This document shows, piece by piece, positions 23,571-31,653 of a stretch of DNA of 43,865 bases; within the stretch, counting starts at the first letter, position 1, and each line of letters begins with the position of its first letter. Where the stretch lies: the NCBI GenBank assembly GCA_003278065.1, contig QCHE01000010.1, positions 1-43,865 of the forward strand, written 5' to 3'. The position numbers and the translations under genes were made by a program. Under the pieces are notes generated by a model that made no database searches, was not told the DNA's origin, and worked only from the letters and a program-made list of their open reading frames with translations. The stretch is from Pelagibacteraceae bacterium AG-390-O04. Its GTDB lineage: Bacteria > Pseudomonadota > Alphaproteobacteria > Pelagibacterales > Pelagibacteraceae.

Positions 23571-24608
23571 ATGAATTACAAAAAATTAGGGAACACCTCA
23601 TTAGATGTTAGTACAATTTGTCTCGGAACAATGACTTGGGGAGAACAAAATACTCAGGCAGAGGGTTTTGAGCAAATGAATTATGCTTTAGATAATGGTG
23701 TAAATTTTTGGGATACAGCAGAAATCTATTCTATTCCTCCGAAAGAAGAGACTTTTGGTAGCACTGAAAAAATTATAGGAAATTGGTTTGAAAAAACAAA
23801 AAAAAGAGATCAGGTAATTCTTGCTACAAAGGTTTGTGGACCCATGAGGGAATATGTCAGGGGTGGTGGAAACCAATTTGGGGAAAAAAATATTACGCAA
23901 GCTTTAGAAGGGAGTTTAAAAAGATTAAAGACTGATTATATCGACTTATATCAACTTCACTGGCCAGAGAGAAATACAAATTTTTTTGGTAAATTAGGTT
24001 ATGAACACAATGATGATAGTGAGTGGACTAAATTCGAAGATATATTAGAAAATCTCAAAAAATTTATAGCGCAAGGAAAAATTAGGTATGTTGGTTTGTC
24101 TAATGAAACTCCTTGGGGTTTATCTAAATTTTTAGAAATATCAAAAGATAAAAATCTCCCGAGAATGCTTTCAGTTCAAAACCCATACAACCTACTTAAT
24201 AGAACTTATGAAGTAGGTCTTGCTGAAATGTCAGTTAGAGAACAATCTGGGCTTTTGGCTTACTCTCCCCTTGCCTGTGGTTATCTTTCAGGCAAGTATA
24301 GAAATAATCAATTGCCAAAAAAATCTAGAATTGCACTCCATAAAGATTTCTGGACTAGATATAGTAAACCTAACACAGAAAAAGCAATTGATGCTTATTA
24401 TGAGGTAGCCAAAAAATTTAAATTGGACTTAGCACAAATGTCTTTAAAATTTTTGGAAATTCAACCATTTGTAACTTCCGTTATCATTGGTGCGACTACA
24501 ATGGAGCAGTTGAAAACTAATATAGAAAGTGTAAATATAAATTTAACAGAAGAAATTATAAATGAAATTAACGAAGTACAAAAAATTTATCCTAACCCAT
24601 GTCCATAA
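23571..24608 (+). CDS. tas: NADP(H)-dependent aldo-keto reductase, Tas-like
   Basis: A 345-residue TIM-barrel oxidoreductase. The AKR catalytic tetrad is present as Asp48, Tyr53, Lys87 and His130. It matches E. coli Tas segment by segment: LGTMTWGEQNTQAEGFEQMN, LYQLHWPERNTNFFGKLGY, QNPYNLLNRTYEVGLAEMS and IIGATTMEQLKTNIES near the C-terminus. It probably reduces aldehydes or ketones with NADPH; the natural substrate of Tas is unknown. Its end overlaps the next gene by 10 bases. Confidence 0.93.
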   Translation: MNYKKLGNTSLDVSTICLGTMTWGEQNTQAEGFEQMNYALDNGVNFWDTAEIYSIPPKEETFGSTEKIIGNWFEKTKKRDQVILATKVCGPMREYVRGGGNQFGEKNITQALEGSLKRLKTDYIDLYQLHWPERNTNFFGKLGYEHNDDSEWTKFEDILENLKKFIAQGKIRYVGLSNETPWGLSKFLEISKDKNLPRMLSVQNPYNLLNRTYEVGLAEMSVREQSGLLAYSPLACGYLSGKYRNNQLPKKSRIALHKDFWTRYSKPNTEKAIDAYYEVAKKFKLDLAQMSLKFLEIQPFVTSVIIGATTMEQLKTNIESVNINLTEEIINEINEVQKIYPNPCP

Positions 24609-25111
24609 TTAAAAAAACTATATTCTTAGCAGTATTGATTTCAATTATTTCTGTATCAAATTCTTTTGCAGAGGATTTAAAAAAAGTCGGTAAATTTAAA
24701 GATTGGGAAGTAATAGTAATGTCAGGGACTTCAGGCAAAGTATGTTTTGCCCAATCTACACCTGTCTTACAGGCACCAAAGTCAAATAAAAGAGATGCAA
24801 GATTATTTATAACTTTTAGACCTGGTGAAAAAATTTCAAATGAAATAAGTACAACTGCAGGATATGAATTCAATAAAAATAATACTGTTTTAGCAACCTC
24901 CGGAAATAATAAATTTAAATTTGATATTAAACAACAAGGCTTTGCTTGGATGACTAGTAATAAAAAAGAAAAAATAATGGTTAGAGTTATGAAAAAAGGG
25001 TCAAGAATAATGCTCTCAGGTTATAATGAAAAAGGTTCTCAAACCATAGATCATTATTCACTTCTTGGTTTTACAAAAGCATACAATGCTGCAAAAAAAG
25101 CCTGCAGTTAA
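24599..25111 (+). CDS. Invasion-associated locus B (IalB) family periplasmic protein
   Basis: A 170-residue exported protein with signal peptide IIKKTIFLAVLISIISVSNS and cleavage near SFAED. WEVIVMSGTSGKVCFAQS and the C-terminal SLLGFTKAYNAAKKACS, with one Cys in each, are typical of alphaproteobacterial IalB-like proteins. The name comes from Bartonella; in free-living relatives the family is a periplasmic protein of unknown role. It overlaps tas by 10 bases and precedes argG by 3 bases. Confidence 0.85.
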   Translation: MSIIKKTIFLAVLISIISVSNSFAEDLKKVGKFKDWEVIVMSGTSGKVCFAQSTPVLQAPKSNKRDARLFITFRPGEKISNEISTTAGYEFNKNNTVLATSGNNKFKFDIKQQGFAWMTSNKKEKIMVRVMKKGSRIMLSGYNEKGSQTIDHYSLLGFTKAYNAAKKACS

Positions 25112-25114
25112 TTA

Positions 25115-26302
25115 ATGAAATCAAAAAAAAGAATTGTTTTAGCTTACTCAGGCGGATTAGACACATCTATAATTCTTAAATGGCTCCAAGAAAATTATAG
25201 TGCAGAAGTTATTTGTTACACTGCAGATATTGGTCAAGAAATTAATCAAAAAAAAATTATATCTAATGCCAAAAAATTTGGAGTTAAAAATATAATTATA
25301 AGAGATCTAAAAAATATTTTCGTAAAAGATTATGTTTTTCCCATGATCCGTGGCCATGCAATATATGAAGGTGTTTATTTATTAGGGACATCTATTGCAA
25401 GACCTTTGATAGCAAAAGACCAAATCAGAATTGCAAAAAAATATAAAGCTTATGCTGTGTCTCATGGTGCTACAGGAAAAGGTAATGATCAAGTTAGATT
25501 TGAGTTAGGTTATCATTATTTTGGTCAAAAGATAAAAATTATTGCACCTTGGAGAATATGGAAATTAAAATCTAGAACTGATTTGATTAATTATGCAAAA
25601 AAAAATAAAATACCAATTCCGAAAGACAAAAAAGGCGCTCCACCTTTTTCTATTGATGATAATTTATTTCATACATCAACTGAAGGTAAAGTTTTAGAAA
25701 ACCCTAAAAATTCTGCGCCAGAATTCATTTTTCAAAGAACTATATCTCCAGAAAAAGCACCAAATAAAGCTGAATTTGTCTCAATAAATTTTAAAAATGG
25801 GGATCCTGTTGGAGTTAATGGAAAAAAATTACGTCCTGCAAAATTACTTGAAAAACTAAATAAGCTAGCTGGTAAAAATGGAATAGGTAGAGTTGATCTA
25901 GTTGAAAATAGATTTTTAGGAATAAAATCAAGAGGAGTTTATGAAACTCCCGGGGGTACATTATTAGTTCACGCTCATAGAGCTATTGAGTCTGTCACAT
26001 TGGATAAAGAAACAATGCATAAAAAAGATAATATAATGCCTAGATATGCTGAACTTATCTATAACGGTTATTGGTATTCAAAAGAGAGATTTAAATTACA
26101 AAAAATTGTCGACCTAAAAAAAAATAAAGTTAATGGAACCGTAAAACTTAAACTTTATAAAGGAAATATAACGATCGAATCAAGAATTACTAATAGCAAA
26201 GCTTATTCAATGAAAAAAGTTTCTTTCGAAGAAAATAGATCTTTTAATAAATCAAATGTCGAGAAATTTATCAATTTTCATAAAAAAAAGTTAAGAAACT
26301 AG
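25115..26302 (+). CDS. argG: Argininosuccinate synthase
   Basis: A 395-residue protein of standard length. The ATP-pyrophosphatase loop LAYSGGLDTSI lies at residues 9-19, with AVSHGATGKGNDQVRFELGY, YETPGGTLLVHAHRAIESVT and ARPLIAKDQI also conserved. It joins citrulline and aspartate in arginine synthesis. The aspartate aminotransferase-like gene elsewhere in the window is not adjacent. It begins 3 bases after the ialB-like gene. A weak hairpin and T-run follow its stop. Confidence 0.97.
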   Translation: MKSKKRIVLAYSGGLDTSIILKWLQENYSAEVICYTADIGQEINQKKIISNAKKFGVKNIIIRDLKNIFVKDYVFPMIRGHAIYEGVYLLGTSIARPLIAKDQIRIAKKYKAYAVSHGATGKGNDQVRFELGYHYFGQKIKIIAPWRIWKLKSRTDLINYAKKNKIPIPKDKKGAPPFSIDDNLFHTSTEGKVLENPKNSAPEFIFQRTISPEKAPNKAEFVSINFKNGDPVGVNGKKLRPAKLLEKLNKLAGKNGIGRVDLVENRFLGIKSRGVYETPGGTLLVHAHRAIESVTLDKETMHKKDNIMPRYAELIYNGYWYSKERFKLQKIVDLKKNKVNGTVKLKLYKGNITIESRITNSKAYSMKKVSFEENRSFNKSNVEKFINFHKKKLRN

Positions 26303-26314
26303 CTGTTTATTCAG

Positions 26315-26340
26315 AGACAATTTGGTGATTGTTTATTTTT
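26315..26340 (+). terminator. Weak candidate terminator after argG
   Basis: AGACAAT and ATTGTTT (26315-26321, 26328-26334) pair with one G-U around a 6-base loop, followed by ATTTTT. The stem is short and AT-rich. It is the only terminator-like element in the 61-base gap after argG. Confidence 0.35.
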
Positions 26341-26363
26341 GAAAAAAACATAATTTAATTTCT

Positions 26364-26822
26364 ATGGAATCGTTAAAAAATTGGATGAGAGATGCTGCAA
26401 ATATTTTGTTTGATGACAGTAAAAATGATTTAAGATCTTTGCCAAAAGCAGTTAGGTTGCAAATTTTATTAGTATTAAGTTTTATATGGACAACAGTTTT
26501 TAGTTTATATGTATTTTCATACACAACTTTCGCTTTTGGTTGGGCTGGTCTTTATATGGCACACATTGGATTAATTTTTGCTGTTTATATGACCTTTAAA
26601 CATTTTCACAAAGCAGAGGAACAATCAGCTAGCGTATTTAAGACCAAAAATTTTGATCCATTTAAGATAATGGTAATAGTATTTGTTATTGTTTTTATTT
26701 TTGTATTCTCGAAAGGAATTGAGGTTTTAACAAGTCCGAACCCTTATTCTTATTCAATTCCATATGAAGGTTCCTCAAAATCAATATTTGAAAAATGGCT
26801 ACCATTTAGTAAGAATAAGTAA
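26364..26822 (+). CDS. Membrane protein of unknown function
   Basis: A 152-residue protein. A charged N-terminal 30 residues (MESLKNWMRDAANILFDDSK) precede three predicted membrane helices, around residues 32-52 (LQILLVLSFIWTTVFSLYVF), 58-78 (GWAGLYMAHIGLIFAVYMTF) and 102-122 (IMVIVFVIVFIFVFSKGIEV). HFHKAEEQ forms a short cytoplasmic or periplasmic loop. I do not recognise the family. The stop overlaps the PsiE-like start as TAATG, so the two are coupled. Confidence 0.75.
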   Translation: MESLKNWMRDAANILFDDSKNDLRSLPKAVRLQILLVLSFIWTTVFSLYVFSYTTFAFGWAGLYMAHIGLIFAVYMTFKHFHKAEEQSASVFKTKNFDPFKIMVIVFVIVFIFVFSKGIEVLTSPNPYSYSIPYEGSSKSIFEKWLPFSKNK

Positions 26823-27202
26823 TGGAAAAGATTGCTAAAAATTTACAGCTAATATTAATGTGTATTATTTTAATAAGCACAGTAATTGCAGTTGGTATAG
26901 AAATTAAGAATATGTTTGATAATCAATCAGTAACTTTAGCTGACTTATTATTAATGTTTCTTTACTTAGAAGTTTTAGCAATGGTAAGAGTTTTTTGGGA
27001 TCAACAATCAATAAGTATAACTCTTCCGCTTTTAATAGCAATCACAGCACTTGCACGATTTATTATCTTACAGGGAAAAGAAATGGATCCTACCGCATTA
27101 GTTTATGAAGCTATTGCTATAGTTCTTATTGCGGCAGCAATTGTGATCTTAAGATTAAGACATAGTGATAAATTAGGTCTAAAAAAGAAAAAAAATAGAT
27201 AA
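26822..27202 (+). CDS. PsiE-like membrane protein
   Basis: A 126-residue protein with four predicted helices. The layout of an N-terminal helix, LADLLLMFLYLEVLAMVRVF, the ITLPLLIAITALARFIILQG segment and a final helix ending in basic residues (RLRHSDKLGLKKKKNR) matches the PsiE (phosphate-starvation-inducible E) family, whose function is unknown. Whether it responds to phosphate here is not visible. It is coupled to the preceding gene and lies 5 bases before the photolyase-family gene. Confidence 0.8.
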   Translation: MEKIAKNLQLILMCIILISTVIAVGIEIKNMFDNQSVTLADLLLMFLYLEVLAMVRVFWDQQSISITLPLLIAITALARFIILQGKEMDPTALVYEAIAIVLIAAAIVILRLRHSDKLGLKKKKNR

Positions 27203-27207
27203 ATTCA

Positions 27208-28350
27208 ATGAACTTTGGAACGTCAAGGGCCTCGGCCATTGAAAAACTAAATAATTTTGTTGAGCAAAATTTATTTGAATATACAAGATTGCGAAATTTT
27301 GATTATGGTCCTAACAATAGATCAAATATTTCATGCCTTTCACCCTACATCACTCATGGTTTAATTTCTGAGTTAGAAGTTATTAAAAAATCATTAAATA
27401 AATTTTCATTTTCAAAAAATGAAAAATTCATTCAAGAAGTTCTATGGAAAACATATTGGAAAGGTTGGTTAGAATTAAGACCAAACGTTTGGACAGATTA
27501 CTTAAACGAATTAAAAAAAATTCGTGAAGAATTTAAAGATGATGCTGATTATAAAAAAGCTATTGAAGGAAATACAAATATAGAGTGCTTTAATGAATGG
27601 GTAAATGAATTGAGGGAAAACAACTATTTACATAATCATGCAAGAATGTGGTTTGCAAGTATTTGGATTTTTACTTTAGGGCTGCCATGGCAATTAGGTG
27701 CTGAATTTTTTATGAAGCATTTGTACGATGGAGATGCTGCAGCCAATACATTAGGATGGAGATGGGTCGCTGGAATTCAAACACAAGGAAAAAATTATTT
27801 AGCTAGTGAATGGAACATTAAAAAATTTACAAACAACAGATTTAGAAATATCAAACTTAATGAAAATGCTCCTCCAAAAACAAGCAATAAAACTTATGCT
27901 GCATCAAAATTAGAATTTAACAACCCACAAAATCTTGGAGAAAAAAATCTTTTTATTTTTGAGAATAATTTATCTTTTGAAATAGGTGATTTTAAAGATC
28001 AAAAATTTAAAAAAGTTTTTTTAATTTCTAATAAAAATGAAAACCGAACCATAGAGCTAAGTGAAAAATTAGTAAAATTTAAGTCTCAACTAATTGAAGA
28101 TCAAAAAAAGAGATTAGAGGAAAAATCAATCAGTTCTGAAATAATAGATTTGAGTGAAATACAAAATATTAATGAAACTTCTTATGGTTTATATCCAACA
28201 GTTGGTGAAAACCTAGATTTTATAAATTCAAACAATTTAAAAATAGAATTTCTTTATAGGAAATTAGATCAATTTTCTTGGCGATATTGTAATAAAGGTT
28301 TTTTCAATTTTAAAAACTATATTCCAAAAATAATTACAACTTTTAATTAG
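27208..28350 (+). CDS. Photolyase/cryptochrome-family FAD-binding protein lacking the N-terminal antenna domain
   Basis: A 380-residue protein that starts directly in the FAD-binding helical domain of DNA photolyases. Residues 1-215 carry ISCLSPYITHGLISELEVIK, FIQEVLWKTYWKGWLELRP, HNHARMWFASIWIFTLGLPW, and LYDGDAAANTLGWRWVAGIQ. The usual alpha/beta antenna domain of about 130-200 residues before it is absent. Instead about 150 extra residues follow, with beta-alpha-beta-like pattern (KNLFIFENNLSFEI, KKVFLISN, a long helix ELSEKLVKFKSQLIEDQKKR, SSEIIDLSEI). A rearranged domain order is possible. Light-driven DNA repair or signalling is a family inference. It is downstream of the PsiE-like gene and overlaps the convergent small membrane gene by 4 bases. 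Confidence 0.82.
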   Translation: MNFGTSRASAIEKLNNFVEQNLFEYTRLRNFDYGPNNRSNISCLSPYITHGLISELEVIKKSLNKFSFSKNEKFIQEVLWKTYWKGWLELRPNVWTDYLNELKKIREEFKDDADYKKAIEGNTNIECFNEWVNELRENNYLHNHARMWFASIWIFTLGLPWQLGAEFFMKHLYDGDAAANTLGWRWVAGIQTQGKNYLASEWNIKKFTNNRFRNIKLNENAPPKTSNKTYAASKLEFNNPQNLGEKNLFIFENNLSFEIGDFKDQKFKKVFLISNKNENRTIELSEKLVKFKSQLIEDQKKRLEEKSISSEIIDLSEIQNINETSYGLYPTVGENLDFINSNNLKIEFLYRKLDQFSWRYCNKGFFNFKNYIPKIITTFN

Positions 28351-28568
28351 AACCACCTAACCATTCCAATAATTCCAGCTGTCGCATAAAAAAATTGTAA
28401 TAATAATATTCCTTTGTGGCCTCCCCTATAAGCCCAAATTCCAATTAAAATTGCCGACAATAATAGTAAACAAAAACCAAAAAATTCTATTCCAATATTT
28501 AACGCAACAAATAAAGAATACAGTATAGCTGTAATAACCCCTGCCCATTCAAAAATTTTATTATTCAT
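28347..28568 (-). CDS. Small membrane protein (73 aa)
   Basis: A 73-residue protein of two or three helices (FEWAGVITAILYSLFVALNI, FGFCLLLLSAILIGIWAYRG, GILLLQFFYATAGIIGMVRW). I do not recognise a characterised family. The start overlaps the end of the glutamine amidotransferase gene by 4 bases, so it is the last member of the photolyase-related minus-strand operon. It shares a 4-base TTAG stop/stop overlap with the convergent photolyase-family gene. Confidence 0.75.
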   Translation of the reverse strand: MNNKIFEWAGVITAILYSLFVALNIGIEFFGFCLLLLSAILIGIWAYRGGHKGILLLQFFYATAGIIGMVRWF

Positions 28569-29284
28569 AATATTTTTTTAAAATTCTCATAAAGAATTTT
28601 AGAATAATTATTCATATCATTCATATTATTTTTTGCAGCATTATCAAATTTTTCTAATGCTCCCTCTCCTAATTGATCTTCAAGAGCCTTTTTATACTCC
28701 GGTACACATCCCCATTCATTAACTGTTGTGTCTTTAATTTCAATATGAAACTGAATACCATAAGCATGATTTTGATATTTAAAGATTTGATATTTAGTAA
28801 CTGGTGATGAGGCTAATAAAGTCACATCTTTATTATTCTCAATTCCTTGGACCTCATAAGAATGCCATTGTAAACTTTTTATATTATTTGGAAATTTAGA
28901 AAATAAATTATCAGTATCTTTTTCTTTCGAAAAATTAATATCCATAATCCCTATTTCTGGTGGTTGGGATTTTACTACTTTACCACCAACAGCTTCACCT
29001 AACAACTGGCACCCCAAACAAAAACCCAAATAAGGTTTTTTTAAATTAATAACAAATTCTTTGATTGCTTTTTTTTCCTCAATTAACCAAGGATAATCTT
29101 TTTCCATAAACGTATCCATTGGACCACCCATACAAAACATACCATCAAATTTGCTGAGATCACTTGGAATTTGTTCATCTTCGTCGAGCTCTACAGTGGT
29201 TAAATTTAATCCATCAGCCAACATTAAATCTTTAATATAACCAGGGTCTTCAATTTTAATATGTTGTAATACAATTATGTTCAC
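28565..29284 (-). CDS. Class I glutamine amidotransferase-like protein
   Basis: A 239-residue GATase1 domain protein. The nucleophile elbow GFCLGCQLLGEAVGG holds Cys89, and YGIQFHIEIK holds His180 and Glu182, completing the triad. FCMGGPMDTF is the oxyanion-hole region. It is a stand-alone domain of the COG0518 (GMP-synthase-like) type, so it could be an amide hydrolase or gamma-glutamyl hydrolase rather than a synthase subunit. The start is GTG at 29284, 5 bases after the DUF2256 stop. Its role beside photolyase-family genes is unknown. Confidence 0.88.
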   Translation of the reverse strand: MNIIVLQHIKIEDPGYIKDLMLADGLNLTTVELDEDEQIPSDLSKFDGMFCMGGPMDTFMEKDYPWLIEEKKAIKEFVINLKKPYLGFCLGCQLLGEAVGGKVVKSQPPEIGIMDINFSKEKDTDNLFSKFPNNIKSLQWHSYEVQGIENNKDVTLLASSPVTKYQIFKYQNHAYGIQFHIEIKDTTVNEWGCVPEYKKALEDQLGEGALEKFDNAAKNNMNDMNNYSKILYENFKKIL

Positions 29285-29289
29285 TAAAA

Positions 29290-29418
29290 TCAGCTTAACT
29301 TAGAACACTTCTTGGAACAATATTTTACTCTATCCCAATTAAGCTTCCATTTCTTTCGCCAAACAAATGGTCTTTTACAAATAGGGCAAATTTTTGATGC
29401 TAGGTGTTCTTTTTTCAC
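29290..29418 (-). CDS. DUF2256 zinc-ribbon protein (42 aa)
   Basis: A GTG at 29418 overlaps the stop of the upstream photolyase-family gene (TAGTG) and opens a 42-codon frame ending in TGA at 29290. The product contains KICPICKRPFVWRKKW and DRVKYCSKKCSKLS: four cysteines in two CxxC/CxxxC pairs, with the tryptophan- and basic-rich middle that defines DUF2256. These tiny proteins are often found beside photolyase-related genes. It probably binds Zn2+. It is easily missed by gene finders because of its size and GTG start. Confidence 0.85.
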   Translation of the reverse strand: MKKEHLASKICPICKRPFVWRKKWKLNWDRVKYCSKKCSKLS

Positions 29419-30908
29419 TAAATTGTATTTTGTTTAATAAATTTATTTGCTGAAGATAAAATTATTTTTTTTCTATCAGTTTTCATTTTATCAAAGATAC
29501 GAACCATCATCGATAGTCTAGGATTTTTTAAAAAAAATTTTCTATTTCGATCTATAAATCTCCAATACAATCCATCCATCGTATTACACCAATCACCTTT
29601 TTTAAAATCCATCATTTTCATAAAATAAGCAGATCCACAGATATATGGTTTAGTTGCAAAAATTCCCCCATCACTAAATAAACCCATTCCATAAACATTT
29701 GGAACCATTACCCAATCAGATGAGTCAACAAACATTTCCATGAACCATTTATAAACAATTGTTGGTTTTATTTCGCAAAGATTCATAATGTTGGATAAAA
29801 TCATTAACCTTTCAATATGGTGAGACCATCCATAATTTTCTGCATTTTGAATTGCATGATCTAGAGGGGGCAAGCCTGTTGTTCCCTCATACCAGGATTT
29901 TTTCATTTTTCTATTATGTTTAAAAAAGTTACTTGTTTCCATTTCGTCAGAATAACTTTGATAAATTCCACGCATAAACTCTCTCCAACCAATTATCTGA
30001 CGAATGTATCCTTCTAGTGAGTTCATTCTTATTTTTTTCTTTTTGTCAAATTCTAAAACTTTTTGAATAATAAATTCAGGAGTAATTAATCCTAAATTGA
30101 TATATGGGCTTAAGGCACTGTGAAACAAAATATTATCTTTTTGATTTACAGCATCTTCATAATCACCAAACAAATTTGATTTTTCTTTTATAAAAAAATT
30201 TAAAAGCTTAACTACTTCATCAAATTCCGTTGCAAGCCAGAAATCTTTTGTGCTACCAGAATGATCTTTAAATAATTTTTCAATAATAGGTTTTAACTTT
30301 TTTGTATGGTTGGTTTCATTAATTTTAGGAAATTTTGGTATTGAAATATCTTTAGGTAGTTTATTTCTATTATCTTCATCAAAACTCCATTTTCCTCCAA
30401 CTGGATTCCCATCTGCACCCATTAATATTCCAGATTTTTTTCTAACTTCTTTATAAAATGTTGCCATGAAAGGTTTTTTAGATTTTCTTAAATAATTCTT
30501 AAATTCATTCCTCGAATTTAAAAACATTGGAGTTTGGATAATATTCCATTTAATTTTTTCTTTCTTTAAAAATTGTGAAATTTTTTTTTCGAAAAATTTA
30601 TCTTCAATTTCAAAACTTGAAATTTCTGTTATTTTTTTTTGAGTAATTATTTTTTTTAATTTCTTTAAATAATCATCTTTAAAATCTTTGTCCTCAATTT
30701 TTGAATAATCTAATTTATATTTACTCTTTTTAAGATTATCAGCATAAGAACGCATAGAAGACAAGAATAGCAAGATTTTTTGCTTATGATGTTTTTCATA
30801 GGTACACAATCCGTTATCTTCTGCCATAAAAAATGTATGGTCCTTTTTGAAGCGGTCGAGGTATTTTAATGGAAATAATTGATTACCAAGTATAAAAAAT
30901 AACTTCAT
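29418..30908 (-). CDS. Cryptochrome/photolyase-related protein (FeS-BCP / COG3046 type) with cluster cysteines missing
   Basis: A 496-residue flavoprotein of the bacterial cryptochrome and (6-4) photolyase group. The N-terminal antenna-like domain starts MKLFFILGNQLFPLKYL. The FAD domain has YIRQIIGWREFMRGIY near 301, GWSHHIERLMILSNIMNLCE near 360, PNVYGMGLFSDGGIFATKPY and MDGLYWRF at 444. Characterised members (Agrobacterium PhrB) hold a [4Fe-4S] cluster through four Cys. Here the first position aligns with Pro347 or Pro348, the CxxC pair falls in a deleted loop (MMDFKKGDWC), and only Cys441 remains. Loss of the cluster is inferred. It is the first gene of a four-gene operon and is divergent from the SDR gene. 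Confidence 0.87.
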   Translation of the reverse strand: MKLFFILGNQLFPLKYLDRFKKDHTFFMAEDNGLCTYEKHHKQKILLFLSSMRSYADNLKKSKYKLDYSKIEDKDFKDDYLKKLKKIITQKKITEISSFEIEDKFFEKKISQFLKKEKIKWNIIQTPMFLNSRNEFKNYLRKSKKPFMATFYKEVRKKSGILMGADGNPVGGKWSFDEDNRNKLPKDISIPKFPKINETNHTKKLKPIIEKLFKDHSGSTKDFWLATEFDEVVKLLNFFIKEKSNLFGDYEDAVNQKDNILFHSALSPYINLGLITPEFIIQKVLEFDKKKKIRMNSLEGYIRQIIGWREFMRGIYQSYSDEMETSNFFKHNRKMKKSWYEGTTGLPPLDHAIQNAENYGWSHHIERLMILSNIMNLCEIKPTIVYKWFMEMFVDSSDWVMVPNVYGMGLFSDGGIFATKPYICGSAYFMKMMDFKKGDWCNTMDGLYWRFIDRNRKFFLKNPRLSMMVRIFDKMKTDRKKIILSSANKFIKQNTI

Positions 30909-30936
30909 AACTAAATATAACTAATAAAAAAATTTT

Positions 30937-31647
30937 ATGTCAGAAAAATATCTTATTTTTGGTGCGACAGGTTCAATCGGATCAAGTTTAGCTGAACAAC
31001 TAATAAGTTCAGGAAATGGTGTTCATTTAGTTGGAAGAAATGAAACAGAGCTTAAAAATGTTTCAGAAAAACTTGGATGTACTTCTACTGTAGTAGATGT
31101 TTTGGAAGATGGATTTATCGAAAAAGTTAAAAATGATATTTCAGAAATCAAAGGAATTGCTTACTGTGTAGGATCTATTGATTTGAAACCATTAAGAATG
31201 GTTACAGAGCAAGATTTCAATAAATGTATGAAACTAAATCTTTATTCAGCTGTTGAGGCAATAAAAGGTTACCAAGAAATTTTAAAAAAAAACAAAGGTT
31301 CAATAGTTTTATTTTCTACCGTTGCAGCTCAAAGAGGATTTACAAATCATGCCATAATTGCATCCACAAAAGCTGCAGTTGAAGGATTAACTGTTTCTTT
31401 GGCCGCAGAATTTGCACCTAATATTAGAGTTAATTGCATTGCACCAAGCTTAACAAATTCCAAAATTGCAGAACCTATGTTAAAAAATAAAGCATTAGCT
31501 GAGGGAATTGCTAAAGCTCATCCTTTAAAAAGATTAGGTGAAGGAAAAGATTCTGCCTCTTTGGCAAAATTTCTTATGACAGATGATAGTTCATGGGTTA
31601 CTGGTCAAATTATAGCTGTTGATGGAGGAAGATCAAAACTATCTTAA
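30937..31647 (+). CDS. SDR-family protein lacking the catalytic tyrosine
   Basis: A 236-residue short-chain dehydrogenase/reductase fold. The nucleotide loop GATGSIGSS lies at 9-17, Asn101 and Ser127 are in place, and the C-terminal TGQIIAVDGGRSKLS is typical. The YxxxK active-site motif is replaced: Lys145 is present in IASTKAAVEGLT, but residue 141 is Ile, not Tyr. Either it uses another proton donor or it is not a classical reductase. It starts 28 bases from the divergent photolyase-related gene. Confidence 0.88.
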   Translation: MSEKYLIFGATGSIGSSLAEQLISSGNGVHLVGRNETELKNVSEKLGCTSTVVDVLEDGFIEKVKNDISEIKGIAYCVGSIDLKPLRMVTEQDFNKCMKLNLYSAVEAIKGYQEILKKNKGSIVLFSTVAAQRGFTNHAIIASTKAAVEGLTVSLAAEFAPNIRVNCIAPSLTNSKIAEPMLKNKALAEGIAKAHPLKRLGEGKDSASLAKFLMTDDSSWVTGQIIAVDGGRSKLS

Positions 31648-31653
31648 TAAATT

